Of a stretch of DNA of 64,000 nucleotides, positions 8,351 to 17,275 are shown piece by piece. The position numbers and the translations under genes were made by a program. Source of the DNA: Prolixibacter bellariivorans ATCC BAA-1284 (GTDB lineage: Bacteria; Bacteroidota; Bacteroidia; Bacteroidales; Prolixibacteraceae); assembly GCF_000621705.1 (NCBI RefSeq), contig NZ_JHXO01000011.1, positions 302,464 through 366,463 of the forward strand, given 5' to 3'. Position 1 is the stretch's first letter. Each line of letters opens with the position of its first letter. The notes beneath the pieces are model-generated. The model saw nothing but the letters and a program-made list of their open reading frames with translations, did no database searches and had not been told where the DNA came from.

Positions 8351-9430
8351 TCATCTCTTAACTCTCGCATTCCCTTCCCAAATACTCCAAACCATCTCTT
8401 CATCGGCAGGCTGAGCGTAATCCGTCAGGAATGTCGTGGCTAATGCACCGGTAGCCCATCCAAACTGCGGCCATTTTTCGGCTTCCCAACCTTTCAGGAT
8501 ACCATATAACAGACCACCAACAAAACCGTCGCCACCGCCAATACGGTCGAGTACGTTGATTTTTCGTGGCTCGATGATTTGCCATTCGTTGCCGGCCAGC
8601 ATGACAGCTCCCCACAGGTGTTCGTTCGTGCTGACTACCTGACGGAGAGTTGTAGCGAATACCGATGCATTCGGGAATGATTTTTTTACATTCGAAATCA
8701 AACCTTTGAAGCCTTCAATTTCAGCTTCGATTCCCTGACCGCCGGCTTCCGGACCTTCGATACCAAAGCAGAGCTGAAAATCTTCTTCATTCCCGATGAG
8801 GATATCGGCTACAGAGGCAATTTCTGTAAAGTTTTTACGCAACTCTTCGGCCCGGCCTTTCCAGAAGGAAGCTCGGTAATTTAAATCGAAAGAGATGCGG
8901 GTTCCGTGTTTTTTTGCAGCACGGGCAATCTCCAGACAGAAAGCGCTGGTTTCGGGTGAAAGGGCGGCAATTAATCCCGATAGGTGAACGATTTGAACAC
9001 CTTCCTCACCAAAAATGCGTTCCAAATCAAAATCCTTTACATTCAGGGTACGGCCTACTTCACCGGACCGATCGTTCTGAACACGTGGTCCGCGGGAACC
9101 GTAACCGCTGTCGGCAATGTTAAACTGGTGACGGTATCCCCATGGATCGCCCTGAGCTACTTCCGGCCCTTCGTAATCCATGTGCCGGCTTTTCAGGTTG
9201 CTTTTAATGAATTTGGCAATCGGACTTCCTTTTACGAACGTGGTTAGGACTTTTACGGGTAATCCCAGGTATGAAGCAATGCTGGCCACATTGGTTTCGG
9301 CGCTGGTAGCCTGCATTTCGAACAGGTGACTACTATGTACCGGTTGTCCGTTTACCGGCGTAATGCGCACGCCCATGCTGGTTGGAACCAGCAATGAATA
9401 TTGACAATTTTGTTTTAGTTGAAGATCCAT
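8351..9430 (-). CDS. PfkB-family sugar (acid) kinase, KdgK-like
   Basis: A 359-residue ribokinase-fold kinase. The C-terminal signature DRIGGGDGFVGG contains the catalytic aspartate and anion hole. ISFDLNYRASFW and LIGNEEDF in the middle resemble 2-keto-3-deoxygluconate kinases. The start is taken at the ATG at 9430 (MDLQLKQ), since upstream in-frame codons add an unlike N-terminus. It shares a gene neighbourhood and these motifs with the second kinase at 14437-15474, so the two are paralogues in opposite arms. Substrate is uncertain: KDG is most likely, and another sugar acid such as gluconate is possible. The gap to the SDR gene upstream is 70 bp. Confidence 0.85.
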   Translation of the reverse strand: MDLQLKQNCQYSLLVPTSMGVRITPVNGQPVHSSHLFEMQATSAETNVASIASYLGLPVKVLTTFVKGSPIAKFIKSNLKSRHMDYEGPEVAQGDPWGYRHQFNIADSGYGSRGPRVQNDRSGEVGRTLNVKDFDLERIFGEEGVQIVHLSGLIAALSPETSAFCLEIARAAKKHGTRISFDLNYRASFWKGRAEELRKNFTEIASVADILIGNEEDFQLCFGIEGPEAGGQGIEAEIEGFKGLISNVKKSFPNASVFATTLRQVVSTNEHLWGAVMLAGNEWQIIEPRKINVLDRIGGGDGFVGGLLYGILKGWEAEKWPQFGWATGALATTFLTDYAQPADEEMVWSIWEGNARVKR

Positions 9431-9500
9431 TACGTGTGGTTCGTTTTGGGATGATTGGTTGTTTATCATCCAATCATCAGTCATTCATAATTTAATTTTC

Positions 9501-10352
9501 TTATACGCCGCTGTACGCGTTAAATCCTCCATCAACGGGAATAACGACTCCTGTTACGAAGGAAGAGAGTTCCGAAAGCAGGAACAATACAGTACCCTGA
9601 AGATCTTCCGGTTCACCGAATTTTCCCATGGGGGTGTTGGTGACAATCTTTTGCCCGCGTTGTGAATAATCACCGGTTTTTTCATCCAGTACCAGGAAGC
9701 GGTTTTGGTTGGTGATGAAAAAGCCAGGAGCTACTGCATTCACCCGGATGCCCATTTTTGCCAAATGAACTGCGAGCCATTCGGTAAAGTTATTTACTGA
9801 AGCTTTGGCTGCCGAGTAGGCTGGTATTTTCGTTAAGGGGTGATAGGCATTCATCGACGAGATATTCAGCACTACGCCTGATTTTTTCTGTAGCATATCG
9901 CGTGTGAAAACCATGGTAGGTAACACCGTTCCCTTGAAGTTGAGTGAAAATACCTTGTCGAATCCTTCCATTTCGAGTCCGTAAAAGGTATTTTTCAGAT
10001 TATCCAGGTCAGTATCCTGCATTTGTTCCACGCTGGTAGTTGCCTGCGGAGAATTTCCACCGGCACCGTTGATCAAAATATCGATGGGGCCCAGTTTCTC
10101 AATAATGACTTCTCTAGCTGATTCCAATTCCGATTTATCGAGCACATTGGCTTTCACACCAATAATTGTTGCGCCGGTATTTGCAGCCACGTCACTGGCG
10201 ACCTCTTTTGCTCGTTCTTCATTATAATCGACAATGGCAACTTTTACCCCAACCGATGCCAGTGCGTAAACAATGACATTTCCAATTACACCGGCTCCAC
10301 CTGTGATGGCACACACTTTCCCGTGAAGGTCGTCGAACGTAAAATTTTTCAT
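9501..10352 (-). CDS. SDR oxidoreductase, probable D-mannonate oxidoreductase (fructuronate reductase)
   Basis: A 283-residue classical short-chain dehydrogenase. The cofactor motif TGGAGVIG is near 18. An NGAGG segment corresponds to NNAG, and the catalytic pair is YSAAK. VNAVAPGFF follows, and the C-terminal VIPVDGGFNAYSGV is typical. Bacteroidota use SDR enzymes of this type to reduce fructuronate to mannonate, in place of UxuB. The neighbouring UxaC/UxaE set supports that role. The ATG at 10352 (MKNFTFDDL) fits the family better than the upstream in-frame ATG at 10385. It is the first structural gene after the LacI regulator. Confidence 0.85.
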   Translation of the reverse strand: MKNFTFDDLHGKVCAITGGAGVIGNVIVYALASVGVKVAIVDYNEERAKEVASDVAANTGATIIGVKANVLDKSELESAREVIIEKLGPIDILINGAGGNSPQATTSVEQMQDTDLDNLKNTFYGLEMEGFDKVFSLNFKGTVLPTMVFTRDMLQKKSGVVLNISSMNAYHPLTKIPAYSAAKASVNNFTEWLAVHLAKMGIRVNAVAPGFFITNQNRFLVLDEKTGDYSQRGQKIVTNTPMGKFGEPEDLQGTVLFLLSELSSFVTGVVIPVDGGFNAYSGV

Positions 10353-10449
10353 GAATTTATATTTCTTGGTTAGTAGCACCTTCATTTGAAATCATTATCG
10401 GTGCCCGGTTACATATAAATATTCTGCTTCTTAGGAGAATTGTTGCGGA

Positions 10450-11508
10450 TTAAACCGCGCTGTAATACTGCAGATTCTCCCGGGTAATGATATCGATGGA
10501 AGTGAAATTCTCCTTTTCCACCGGCTGTTTTCTCAGCACATTGTCAAACAAAGCATTTAGTGCCCGGTATCCCTGTTCTTCCGGATTCTGACAAAGGAGG
10601 AAATCGATGGCTTCTTTTTCCAGCATTTTCACATTGGGCGGAATCAGGTCGTAGCCCACAATCCGCGGATGCAAATTCAGCGAGGCAAAATAACCGGCAA
10701 TCAAGTGTACCCGCGAATTGGTTACATAAATGCAATCAACTTTTTCGGGGCATAAGCTTTTGGCAGCCATTTGCTCTTTCAACTCTGTTTCACTTTCCTG
10801 AATCTCTATTTTGATAATATTCTGTTGAATCGATTTCTCGTTGAAAAAGTCATAAAATCCTTGCTCGCGCTGGTGCAGATGATTCTGGTTGTCCAGCTCG
10901 CGACCTATGTGAACCAACAAAAATATTCTCTCTTCCGGCAAACCATAATTGAGTAACTTTGCAGCTAAATGCCCACTTTGAAAGGAGTTTTGTCCTATGA
11001 AACTCACCGGGTTGGTGTCCTTGAGATTGGAATCGATATATACATAGGGAATTCCCAATGCATCGAGTTTCGATGTGAATGATTTGGCTTCGCGGCTTAT
11101 CCAGGGAGCGAGCAATACACCAGCCGGCGGATTTTCCAGGATTTTGGCGGTATTTTCAGTAAACGATGCAGCTCCCTCGGTATCGAAAAGAAAGAGTTCC
11201 AATTTCACGCCAAATTGAGTTAGCTCGTCGGCAGAGCGTTTAATGCCTGACATCGGCCGCGTCCAATATGAATCTCCCGATGGCGCTTTGGGTACCAAAA
11301 CTGCAAATACGGTCTCTTTTTTTGATGCCAGGGTGCTGGCCAAAAAATTAGGACGATAATCCAAATCATTAACAATGGCCAGAATCTTTTCTTTGGTAGC
11401 GGCCGAAACTTCACCACGGTTGTGTAATACCCGGTCAACTGTACCAATAGATACACCTGCTTTTTCCGCAATGTCTTTTATGCGGATTATTTTTCGTTCC
11501 TGTTTGAT
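10450..11508 (-). CDS. LacI-family transcriptional regulator of the hexuronate region
   Basis: The N-terminal helix-turn-helix reads IKDIAEKAGVSIGTVDRVLH, followed by the hinge segment YRPNFLASTLASKKE and a periplasmic-binding-protein-like effector domain to the end. The coding frame is open from just inside a TAA at 11521-11523, yet contains no ATG, GTG or TTG before the helix-turn-helix. The start must be a rare codon; ATC at 11508 (352 residues) or ATA/ATC at 11490/11487 are candidates. A -7-like TAGATTTG at 11555-11548 predicts transcription from about 11541, which agrees. It is divergent from uxaE and presumably responds to a hexuronate intermediate. Confidence 0.85.
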   Translation of the reverse strand: MKQERKIIRIKDIAEKAGVSIGTVDRVLHNRGEVSAATKEKILAIVNDLDYRPNFLASTLASKKETVFAVLVPKAPSGDSYWTRPMSGIKRSADELTQFGVKLELFLFDTEGAASFTENTAKILENPPAGVLLAPWISREAKSFTSKLDALGIPYVYIDSNLKDTNPVSFIGQNSFQSGHLAAKLLNYGLPEERIFLLVHIGRELDNQNHLHQREQGFYDFFNEKSIQQNIIKIEIQESETELKEQMAAKSLCPEKVDCIYVTNSRVHLIAGYFASLNLHPRIVGYDLIPPNVKMLEKEAIDFLLCQNPEEQGYRALNALFDNVLRKQPVEKENFTSIDIITRENLQYYSAV

Positions 11509-11547
11509 AAGGCAAAAATTTTAAGGTTCAATGTTCAGTTCAACAAA

Positions 11548-11555
11548 CAAATCTA
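11548..11555 (-). promoter_or_regulatory. Predicted -7 element of the LacI regulator promoter
   Basis: TAGATTTG on the minus strand matches the Bacteroidota TAnnTTTG box. No TTG is found at the expected -33 spacing. Operator O1 (11569-11584) covers that position instead. Confidence 0.5.
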
Positions 11556-11568
11556 TGAAAAAAAAGAT

Positions 11569-11584
11569 TTATCGTGTACGATAA
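11569..11584. promoter_or_regulatory. Palindromic operator candidate O1
   Basis: TTATCGTGTACGATAA has perfect 7-bp arms around a 2-nt centre. It lies between the two divergent arms, over the -33 region of the LacI-gene promoter. LacI-family proteins bind palindromes of this kind. Confidence 0.6.
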
Positions 11585-11637
11585 CGGATTAAAACTATTT
11601 TAAAACATAAAAAGGCGATCTAATCGGGTTTTAAATT

Positions 11638-11666
11638 TTGAGTTCGAAAAAAAGTTACTACTTTCG
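11638..11666 (+). promoter_or_regulatory. Predicted promoter of the uxaE arm
   Basis: TTG (11638-11640), an 18-bp spacer and TACTTTCG (11659-11666) resemble the Bacteroidota consensus with one mismatch in the -7 box. The expected start of transcription is near 11673, about 47 bp before uxaE. Confidence 0.5.
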
Positions 11667-11674
11667 TGAACGAA
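11663..11674. promoter_or_regulatory. Palindromic operator candidate O2
   Basis: TTCGTGAACGAA has 5-bp arms and shares the core TCGTGnACGA with O1. It overlaps the predicted -7 box and start site of the uxaE promoter, which is where a repressor would act. Confidence 0.55.
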
Positions 11675-11719
11675 CACGGAAAATACATCCTGTTTAATAT
11701 ATTTGAAAACTAGCTGATT

Positions 11720-12967
11720 ATGAAATTGGGAAAATATAGCTTTGGTATTGGTGATCGGTTCGCCAAAGAGGGTGAAGCTCAGCTTCGGGCCATCCTGAAA
11801 GCGCAAAATGCGGGCATCGATATTAGCCCGGTTTGGAATAAGTCCAATCGAGAGCATTCCATCGTTCATTCAAAACCGGAAGACACCCGGAAAGAAGCTG
11901 ACGCAGCTGTGGCAGCTTTGGGTTATCAGGGAGCGTATTTTGTCGATGCTGACCATATTGGACTGGGAAACGTTGAGGGATTTCTTGAATCGTCCAACTT
12001 TTTCACACTGGATGTGGCTGCTTTTATTGGCAAGGCCTCTTCCGCTGATGATGTGGATGATTTCCTGGATGCCTGCGAAAAGTACAAAGGGGAATGGCAA
12101 ATTCCCGGCATTGATTCTCCGTTCAAAGTGGATGAAGAGTTTTTGAGGGAAATGGCCGACCGTTTCCTTGCAGCCATTGCTGAAGCAGGAAATATTTACC
12201 GGTTCATTAAAGCGCGTAAAAAGGGCAATGACTTTATTACCGAAATTTCGATGGATGAGGTGGAAGCTCCGCAAACACCTATCGAGATGTTCTTCATCCT
12301 GAAAATAATTGCTGACGAAGGTATTCCTGTGCAAACGATTGCCCCTAAGTTTACAGGGCGTTTTAATAAAGGTGTCGATTATGTGGGCGATGTGAAACAG
12401 TTTGCCCGCGAGTTTGAAGAAGATGTTCTGGTGATCGACTTTGCTGTGAAAGAATTCGGTCTTCCTGAAACCTTGAAATTGAGTGTGCATTCTGGCTCCG
12501 ACAAGTTCTCTATCTATCCGGTGATGGCTGAAATCATCAGGAAATATGATAAGGGATTACATGTAAAAACTGCCGGAACTACCTGGTTAGAAGAGGTGAT
12601 TGGTCTGGCGCTGGCTGGCGGAGAAGCATTGGTACTGGCAAAGAACATTTATAAAAAAGCCTTGGAGCGCAAGGATGAGTTGTGTGCACCTTATGCCGAT
12701 GTGATCGACATTGATGAAAAGTTGCTGCCATCGGTATCCGAAGTGGACAACTGGAGCAGCGAGCAATATGCTAACGCGTTGAGACATATCCCCGGTCACG
12801 CTGAATATAACCCGGGATTTCGCCAGTTGATACATGTTGGATACAAAGTTGCGGCTGAATATGGTGAGACCTATACAGGCCTTATCGAGAAGCATAAAGA
12901 ACTGGTGGGGAGTTGTGTCGAGGAAAACCTGTTCGAACGCCACCTGAAAAGACTGTTTAATTTGTAA
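11720..12967 (+). CDS. uxaE: Tagaturonate epimerase (tagaturonate/fructuronate)
   Basis: The 415-residue protein matches the UxaE family, which converts D-tagaturonate to D-fructuronate so that galacturonate and glucuronate share one route. Recognisable segments are KYSFGIGDRFAKEG at the N-terminus, DADHIGLGNVEGF, the conserved GFLESSNFFTLDVA, and LKLSVHSGSDKFSIYP with a likely metal-binding histidine. It starts the plus arm and lies 12 bp before uxaC, a tight coupling that supports shared hexuronate use. Two LacI-type operator candidates precede it. Confidence 0.92.
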   Translation: MKLGKYSFGIGDRFAKEGEAQLRAILKAQNAGIDISPVWNKSNREHSIVHSKPEDTRKEADAAVAALGYQGAYFVDADHIGLGNVEGFLESSNFFTLDVAAFIGKASSADDVDDFLDACEKYKGEWQIPGIDSPFKVDEEFLREMADRFLAAIAEAGNIYRFIKARKKGNDFITEISMDEVEAPQTPIEMFFILKIIADEGIPVQTIAPKFTGRFNKGVDYVGDVKQFAREFEEDVLVIDFAVKEFGLPETLKLSVHSGSDKFSIYPVMAEIIRKYDKGLHVKTAGTTWLEEVIGLALAGGEALVLAKNIYKKALERKDELCAPYADVIDIDEKLLPSVSEVDNWSSEQYANALRHIPGHAEYNPGFRQLIHVGYKVAAEYGETYTGLIEKHKELVGSCVEENLFERHLKRLFNL

Positions 12968-12979
12968 AGAGAGTATTGT

Positions 12980-14380
12980 ATGAAACCTTTTCTTGGGGAC
13001 GATTTTTTGTTACAAACCGATACTGCAAGACAATTATATCACGAACATGCGGCTAAAATGCCCATCTTCGATTACCACTGTCATATTTCTCCAAAGGAAA
13101 TTGCTGAGAATAAATCATTTCGTAACCTAACGGAAATCTGGTTGGCAGGCGATCATTATAAATGGCGTGCCATGCGCACCAATGGTGTAGATGAGCGTTT
13201 CTGCACGGGTGACGCAACCGATGAGGAAAAATTTATGAAGTGGGCGGAGACCGTGCCGCATACTTTACGTAATCCACTATATCATTGGACGCATTTGGAA
13301 TTGAAAAAGCCTTTCGGGATTAATAAAATTCTGAATCCGAATACGGCGCAGGAAATCTGGGACGAAGCCAATGATAAGCTGAATACGCCGGACTTTTCCT
13401 GTCGTGGAATTATCCGGAAAGCCAATGTGCACACCATTTGCACGACGGACGATCCGGTTGATTCATTGGAATATCACCGGCAAATCAAAGAAGATGGTTT
13501 TGAGGTGAATGTGTTGCCGGCCTGGCGCCCGGATAAGGCAATGGCTATCGAAAATTCTGAAGCTTTCAATGCATATATCGATCAACTTTCGGCGGTTGCC
13601 GGAATGGATGTCTCAACCTTCGACCAGTTGATGGAAGCGCTGGATAAACGTCATGCTTTCTTCCATGAAAATGGATGTCGCTTATCGGATCATGGACTGG
13701 AAACGCTCTACGCTGAGCCATATACAAACGCCGAAATTGCGGCAATTTTCAGCAAAGTACGCGGAGGTGGAAAAGTCAACCAGGAAGAGCTGCTGAAATT
13801 CCGTTCGTCCATGTTGTATGAATTTGCTGCTATGGATCACAAGCGTGGTTGGACGCAACAATACCATTTGGGCGCAATGCGTAACAATAACCGCCGTTTG
13901 TTTGAGAATTTGGGACCAGATACTGGCTTCGATTCCATCGGCGATTATTCGCTGGCAACTCCCATGTCTCGCTTCTTTGATCGCCTCGATTATGAAGGAA
14001 AACTCACGCAAACCATTCTGTATAATTTAAATCCACGCGATAACGAGGTTATAGCTACCATGCTGGGAAATTTTCAGGACGGTTCTGTACCCGGAAAATT
14101 CCAATTTGGTTCGGGATGGTGGTTCCTCGACCAGAAAGACGGTATGACCAAACAAATGAATGCTTTGTCGAATCTTGGATTACTGAGCCGTTTTGTCGGT
14201 ATGTTAACTGATTCCAGGAGCTTTCTGTCGTACAGCCGGCACGAATATTTCCGTCGCATCTTGTGTAACCTGCTCGGAAATGATGTGGAAAACGGTGAAA
14301 TGCCGGCTGATATGGAATTGCTTGGGCAGATGGTGGAGAATATTAGTTTTAACAACGCAGTGAATTATTTCCGCTTTTAG
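12980..14380 (+). CDS. uxaC: Glucuronate isomerase (uronate isomerase)
   Basis: Isomerises D-glucuronate to D-fructuronate and D-galacturonate to D-tagaturonate in the cytoplasm. The 466 residues have the amidohydrolase-like TIM barrel. The metal site FDYHCHISPKEI (H33, H35) is near the N-terminus, TTDDPVDSLEYH near 155 and the conserved FGSGWWFLDQKDGM toward the C-terminus, with an SYSRHEYFRRI motif near 415. The length is normal for the family. It sits directly after uxaE with a 12-bp gap and before the KDG kinase. Confidence 0.97.
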   Translation: MKPFLGDDFLLQTDTARQLYHEHAAKMPIFDYHCHISPKEIAENKSFRNLTEIWLAGDHYKWRAMRTNGVDERFCTGDATDEEKFMKWAETVPHTLRNPLYHWTHLELKKPFGINKILNPNTAQEIWDEANDKLNTPDFSCRGIIRKANVHTICTTDDPVDSLEYHRQIKEDGFEVNVLPAWRPDKAMAIENSEAFNAYIDQLSAVAGMDVSTFDQLMEALDKRHAFFHENGCRLSDHGLETLYAEPYTNAEIAAIFSKVRGGGKVNQEELLKFRSSMLYEFAAMDHKRGWTQQYHLGAMRNNNRRLFENLGPDTGFDSIGDYSLATPMSRFFDRLDYEGKLTQTILYNLNPRDNEVIATMLGNFQDGSVPGKFQFGSGWWFLDQKDGMTKQMNALSNLGLLSRFVGMLTDSRSFLSYSRHEYFRRILCNLLGNDVENGEMPADMELLGQMVENISFNNAVNYFRF

Positions 14381-14436
14381 CAAGAAAATACAAACCAAAA
14401 AATATTAACCAATACAAGAATAAAAGTTGCTTAACG

Positions 14437-15474
14437 ATGGATAATAAAGTGGTCACTTTTGGTGAGATCATGTTGAGATTGGCTACTCCCGGATATCTGC
14501 GGTTTAGCCAGGCGAAGGAGTTTACGGCCACCTTTGGAGGGGGCGAGGCAAACGTAGCTGTTTCGCTGGCAAACTACGGCATCTCGGTTGATTTTGTGAG
14601 TCGCTTGCCCAAAAACGATATTGGGAAAGCGTGCCTGATGGATTTGCAGAAATATGGCGTTGGCGTCAACAAAATGATTTGGGGAGGAGAGCGTCTGGGA
14701 ATATACTTCCTCGAAACAGGTGCTGTTAGCCGCGCTTCGAAAGTGGTTTATGACCGGGCACATTCGGCCATTTCTGAAATTGAGCCGGGAATGATCAATT
14801 GGGAAGAAGTGCTGAAAGATGCACGATGGTTTCACTGGACCGGGATTACGCCGGCTATCTCGCAGGGAGCTGCCGATGTGTTAGCCGAAGGAATTGCGAA
14901 AGCCAACGAAATGGGTGTAACCGTTTCGTGTGATTTGAACTACCGGAAAAATCTCTGGAAATACGGAAAAACAGCCGGGGAAGTGATGCCGGATTTGGTG
15001 GCAGGTACTGATGTTGTTCTGGGAAATGAAGAGGACGCTGAAATGGTTTTGGGGCTCAAACCCGAAGGTGTTGATGTAACCGGAGGTCATGTTTCCGGAG
15101 CAGCTTACGAATCGGTGTCCAAACAAATCATGGCACAATTTCCGCGAGTGAAAAAGGTGATTACCACGCTGCGCGGTTCTGTTAGCGCGAATCATAACAG
15201 TTGGTCGGGAGTGCTATGGAATGGGAAAGAGCTATTCGAAGCACCAACCTACCAGATAACACACATTGTCGACCGTGTTGGTGGTGGTGATTCATTCATG
15301 GGAGGCTTGATTTATGGCCTGCTGACCTGGCCGGAAGATGAACAAAAAGTATTGAACTTCGCGGTAGCTGCTTCTTGCCTGAAGCATACGATTTATGGCG
15401 ATTATAACCAGGTGACCGTTGAGGAAGTGATGAAGCTGATGTCGGGTGATGCTTCAGGTCGTGTATCCCGGTAG
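14437..15474 (+). CDS. kdgK: 2-keto-3-deoxygluconate kinase
   Basis: Phosphorylates 2-keto-3-deoxygluconate to KDPG. The 345-residue PfkB kinase begins VTFGEIMLRLATPGY and contains the N-terminal GGGEANVAVSLANYG signature. CDLNYRKNLW and VVLGNEEDAEMV follow, then the C-terminal DRVGGGDSFMGGLIYG with the catalytic aspartate. The next gene, 33 bp downstream, encodes the KDPG aldolase that would use the product, so KDG is the likely substrate. It is a paralogue of the kinase at 8351-9430. Confidence 0.92.
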   Translation: MDNKVVTFGEIMLRLATPGYLRFSQAKEFTATFGGGEANVAVSLANYGISVDFVSRLPKNDIGKACLMDLQKYGVGVNKMIWGGERLGIYFLETGAVSRASKVVYDRAHSAISEIEPGMINWEEVLKDARWFHWTGITPAISQGAADVLAEGIAKANEMGVTVSCDLNYRKNLWKYGKTAGEVMPDLVAGTDVVLGNEEDAEMVLGLKPEGVDVTGGHVSGAAYESVSKQIMAQFPRVKKVITTLRGSVSANHNSWSGVLWNGKELFEAPTYQITHIVDRVGGGDSFMGGLIYGLLTWPEDEQKVLNFAVAASCLKHTIYGDYNQVTVEEVMKLMSGDASGRVSR

Positions 15475-15507
15475 GAATTAGAAATACAAGGAAATTAAAA
15501 GATAGAA

Positions 15508-16179
15508 ATGGCTAGATTTTCAAGGATTGAAGTTGCGCTGAAAATGAAGGAAACTGGAATTATTCCGGTTTTTTTCCATTCGGATGCGGGCGTGTGTAAA
15601 CATGTATTGAAGGCTTGTTACGATGGTGGCGTACGGGTTTTTGAATTTACCAACCGCGGTGATTTTGCACACGAAGTATTTGCTGAACTGAATCATTGGG
15701 CCGCTGCAGAAATGCCCGATATGATATTGGGCGTTGGTTCCGTTGTGGATGCAGGAACAGCTTCCCTCTACATTCAGCTGGGAGCTAGTTTTATTGTGTC
15801 TCCTATTCTGAATCACGATATGGCGAAGGTGTGTAACCGCCGGAAAATTCTCTGGTCTCCGGGTTGTGGATCGTTAACCGAAATCAACCAGGCGGAGGAA
15901 TATGGTGCTGAAATCTGTAAGATTTTCCCGGGTGCACAGGTGGGCGGCCCCTCGTTTGTGAAGGCGATAAAAGGCCCGTGCCCATGGACAAGCCTGATGC
16001 CGACAGGTGGTGTTGAGCCTACCGAAGAAAGCCTGAAAGCCTGGTTTGGTGCCGGTGTCACTTGCGTGGGAATGGGATCGCAACTGATAACGAAAGAAAT
16101 TATTCACAAAGGAAATTATTCGGAATTAACGAATAAAGTAAAGCAGGTATTTGAAATACTGGATGAAATCAGGGAGTGA
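15508..16179 (+). CDS. eda: KDPG aldolase (2-keto-3-deoxy-6-phosphogluconate aldolase)
   Basis: Cleaves KDPG to pyruvate and glyceraldehyde 3-phosphate, the last Entner-Doudoroff step. The 223-residue TIM barrel has the general acid/base glutamate E46 in VFEFTNRG and the Schiff-base lysine K138 in ICKIFPGAQ. The phosphate-binding SLMPTGGVEPTEES motif is near 170. Length and motifs fit the bifunctional KDPG/KHG aldolase family. It lies between kdgK and the TRAP transporter genes. Confidence 0.96.
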   Translation: MARFSRIEVALKMKETGIIPVFFHSDAGVCKHVLKACYDGGVRVFEFTNRGDFAHEVFAELNHWAAAEMPDMILGVGSVVDAGTASLYIQLGASFIVSPILNHDMAKVCNRRKILWSPGCGSLTEINQAEEYGAEICKIFPGAQVGGPSFVKAIKGPCPWTSLMPTGGVEPTEESLKAWFGAGVTCVGMGSQLITKEIIHKGNYSELTNKVKQVFEILDEIRE

Positions 16180-16214
16180 GGCACCGGCTTTTTTTCTTTT
16201 GAAAACCAATAATC

Positions 16215-17234
16215 ATGATAAAATCCAAACCAATATTTTCCTTTCTGCTGCTGATAGGATTATTCATTTTTTCGTCGTGCCAGCAACATCAGAAAGTGAC
16301 AGTACTGAAACTGGGGCACAGTTTAGCTCCGACGAATTCGGTACATAAAGCGATGGTTTACATGGATAAGCGGTTGCAGAAGTTATCCGGCGGCACCATG
16401 AAAATCGAAATCTATCCTTCCAGTCAGTTGGGAGGAGAGAGCCAGTGTCTGGAGCTTTTGCAGATTGGCTCACTGGCGATGACCAAAGTTTCGGCTGCCG
16501 CACTCGAAGGTTTTGCGCCGGAATTTCAGATACTTAGTCTTCCATACATTTTTAGGGATAAGGTACATGCATTCAAGGTCCTTGATGGTCCGATTGGAAA
16601 GGGAATGTTGAAGCAGGCCCAGAAGTTTTGGCTGCGTGGCTTGTGCTATTATGATGCCGGAAGTCGTTCCTTTTACACGAAGAATACCCCGATTTATTCT
16701 CCCGCTGATTTGAAGGGGCTAAAAATCAGGGTGATGAAAAGTAATACGGCGGTGGAGATGGTGAAGCGTCTGGGCGGTTCTCCCACACCTATTTCGTTTG
16801 GAGAATTATACACGGCCTTGCAGGGCGGTGTGGTGGATGGGGCAGAGAACAATCCACCCAGTTTCTATCTCTCGCATCACTACGATGTATGTAAATATTA
16901 CTCGCTTGACGAGCATACCATGGTTCCCGATGTACTGCTTATCAGTACAATTGTATGGAATAAACTGACACCTCAACAGCAAAAATGGCTGCAGGAAGCG
17001 GCGAATGAATCGGTTCCTGTTCAGCGTAAGCTTTGGGCCGAATCGGTAAAGAAGAGCCTGGAAGCGGTAAAAAAAGCCGGGGTGAAAATTATCCATCCGG
17101 ATAAACAGCCTTTTATAGATAAAGTGAAAGGTATGTACGAAGATTATCGCAACGATTCAACTTTGTATTCACTGATTAAGCGGATTCAGGCTGTTGATAA
17201 AATGGATTTATCAGGAACTGATAATGGAAAATAG
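16215..17234 (+). CDS. dctP: TRAP transporter substrate-binding protein, lipoprotein (DctP type)
   Basis: The 339-residue protein begins with a lipoprotein signal peptide whose lipobox is FSSC near residue 22. It should therefore be tethered to a membrane rather than free in the periplasm. The DctP-family fold is shown by KLGHSLAPTNSVHKAM, YPSSQLGGESQCLE and LKGLKIRVMKSNTAVEMVK, with the carboxylate-binding arginine in KIRVM. GALQGGVVDGAENNP-type residues appear near 200. With the two membrane genes that follow it forms a tripartite transporter, and its place after uxaC/kdgK/eda suggests that it brings in hexuronates or their oligomers. Confidence 0.93.
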   Translation: MIKSKPIFSFLLLIGLFIFSSCQQHQKVTVLKLGHSLAPTNSVHKAMVYMDKRLQKLSGGTMKIEIYPSSQLGGESQCLELLQIGSLAMTKVSAAALEGFAPEFQILSLPYIFRDKVHAFKVLDGPIGKGMLKQAQKFWLRGLCYYDAGSRSFYTKNTPIYSPADLKGLKIRVMKSNTAVEMVKRLGGSPTPISFGELYTALQGGVVDGAENNPPSFYLSHHYDVCKYYSLDEHTMVPDVLLISTIVWNKLTPQQQKWLQEAANESVPVQRKLWAESVKKSLEAVKKAGVKIIHPDKQPFIDKVKGMYEDYRNDSTLYSLIKRIQAVDKMDLSGTDNGK

Positions 17235-17275
17235 TTTTTCCGGCAGTAGATATTTCATGACTAAATGTACTCGAA

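Noticed and set aside
11870..12490. Minus-strand frame opposite uxaE
   Set aside because: Antisense shadow with no family features; uxaE is unambiguous.
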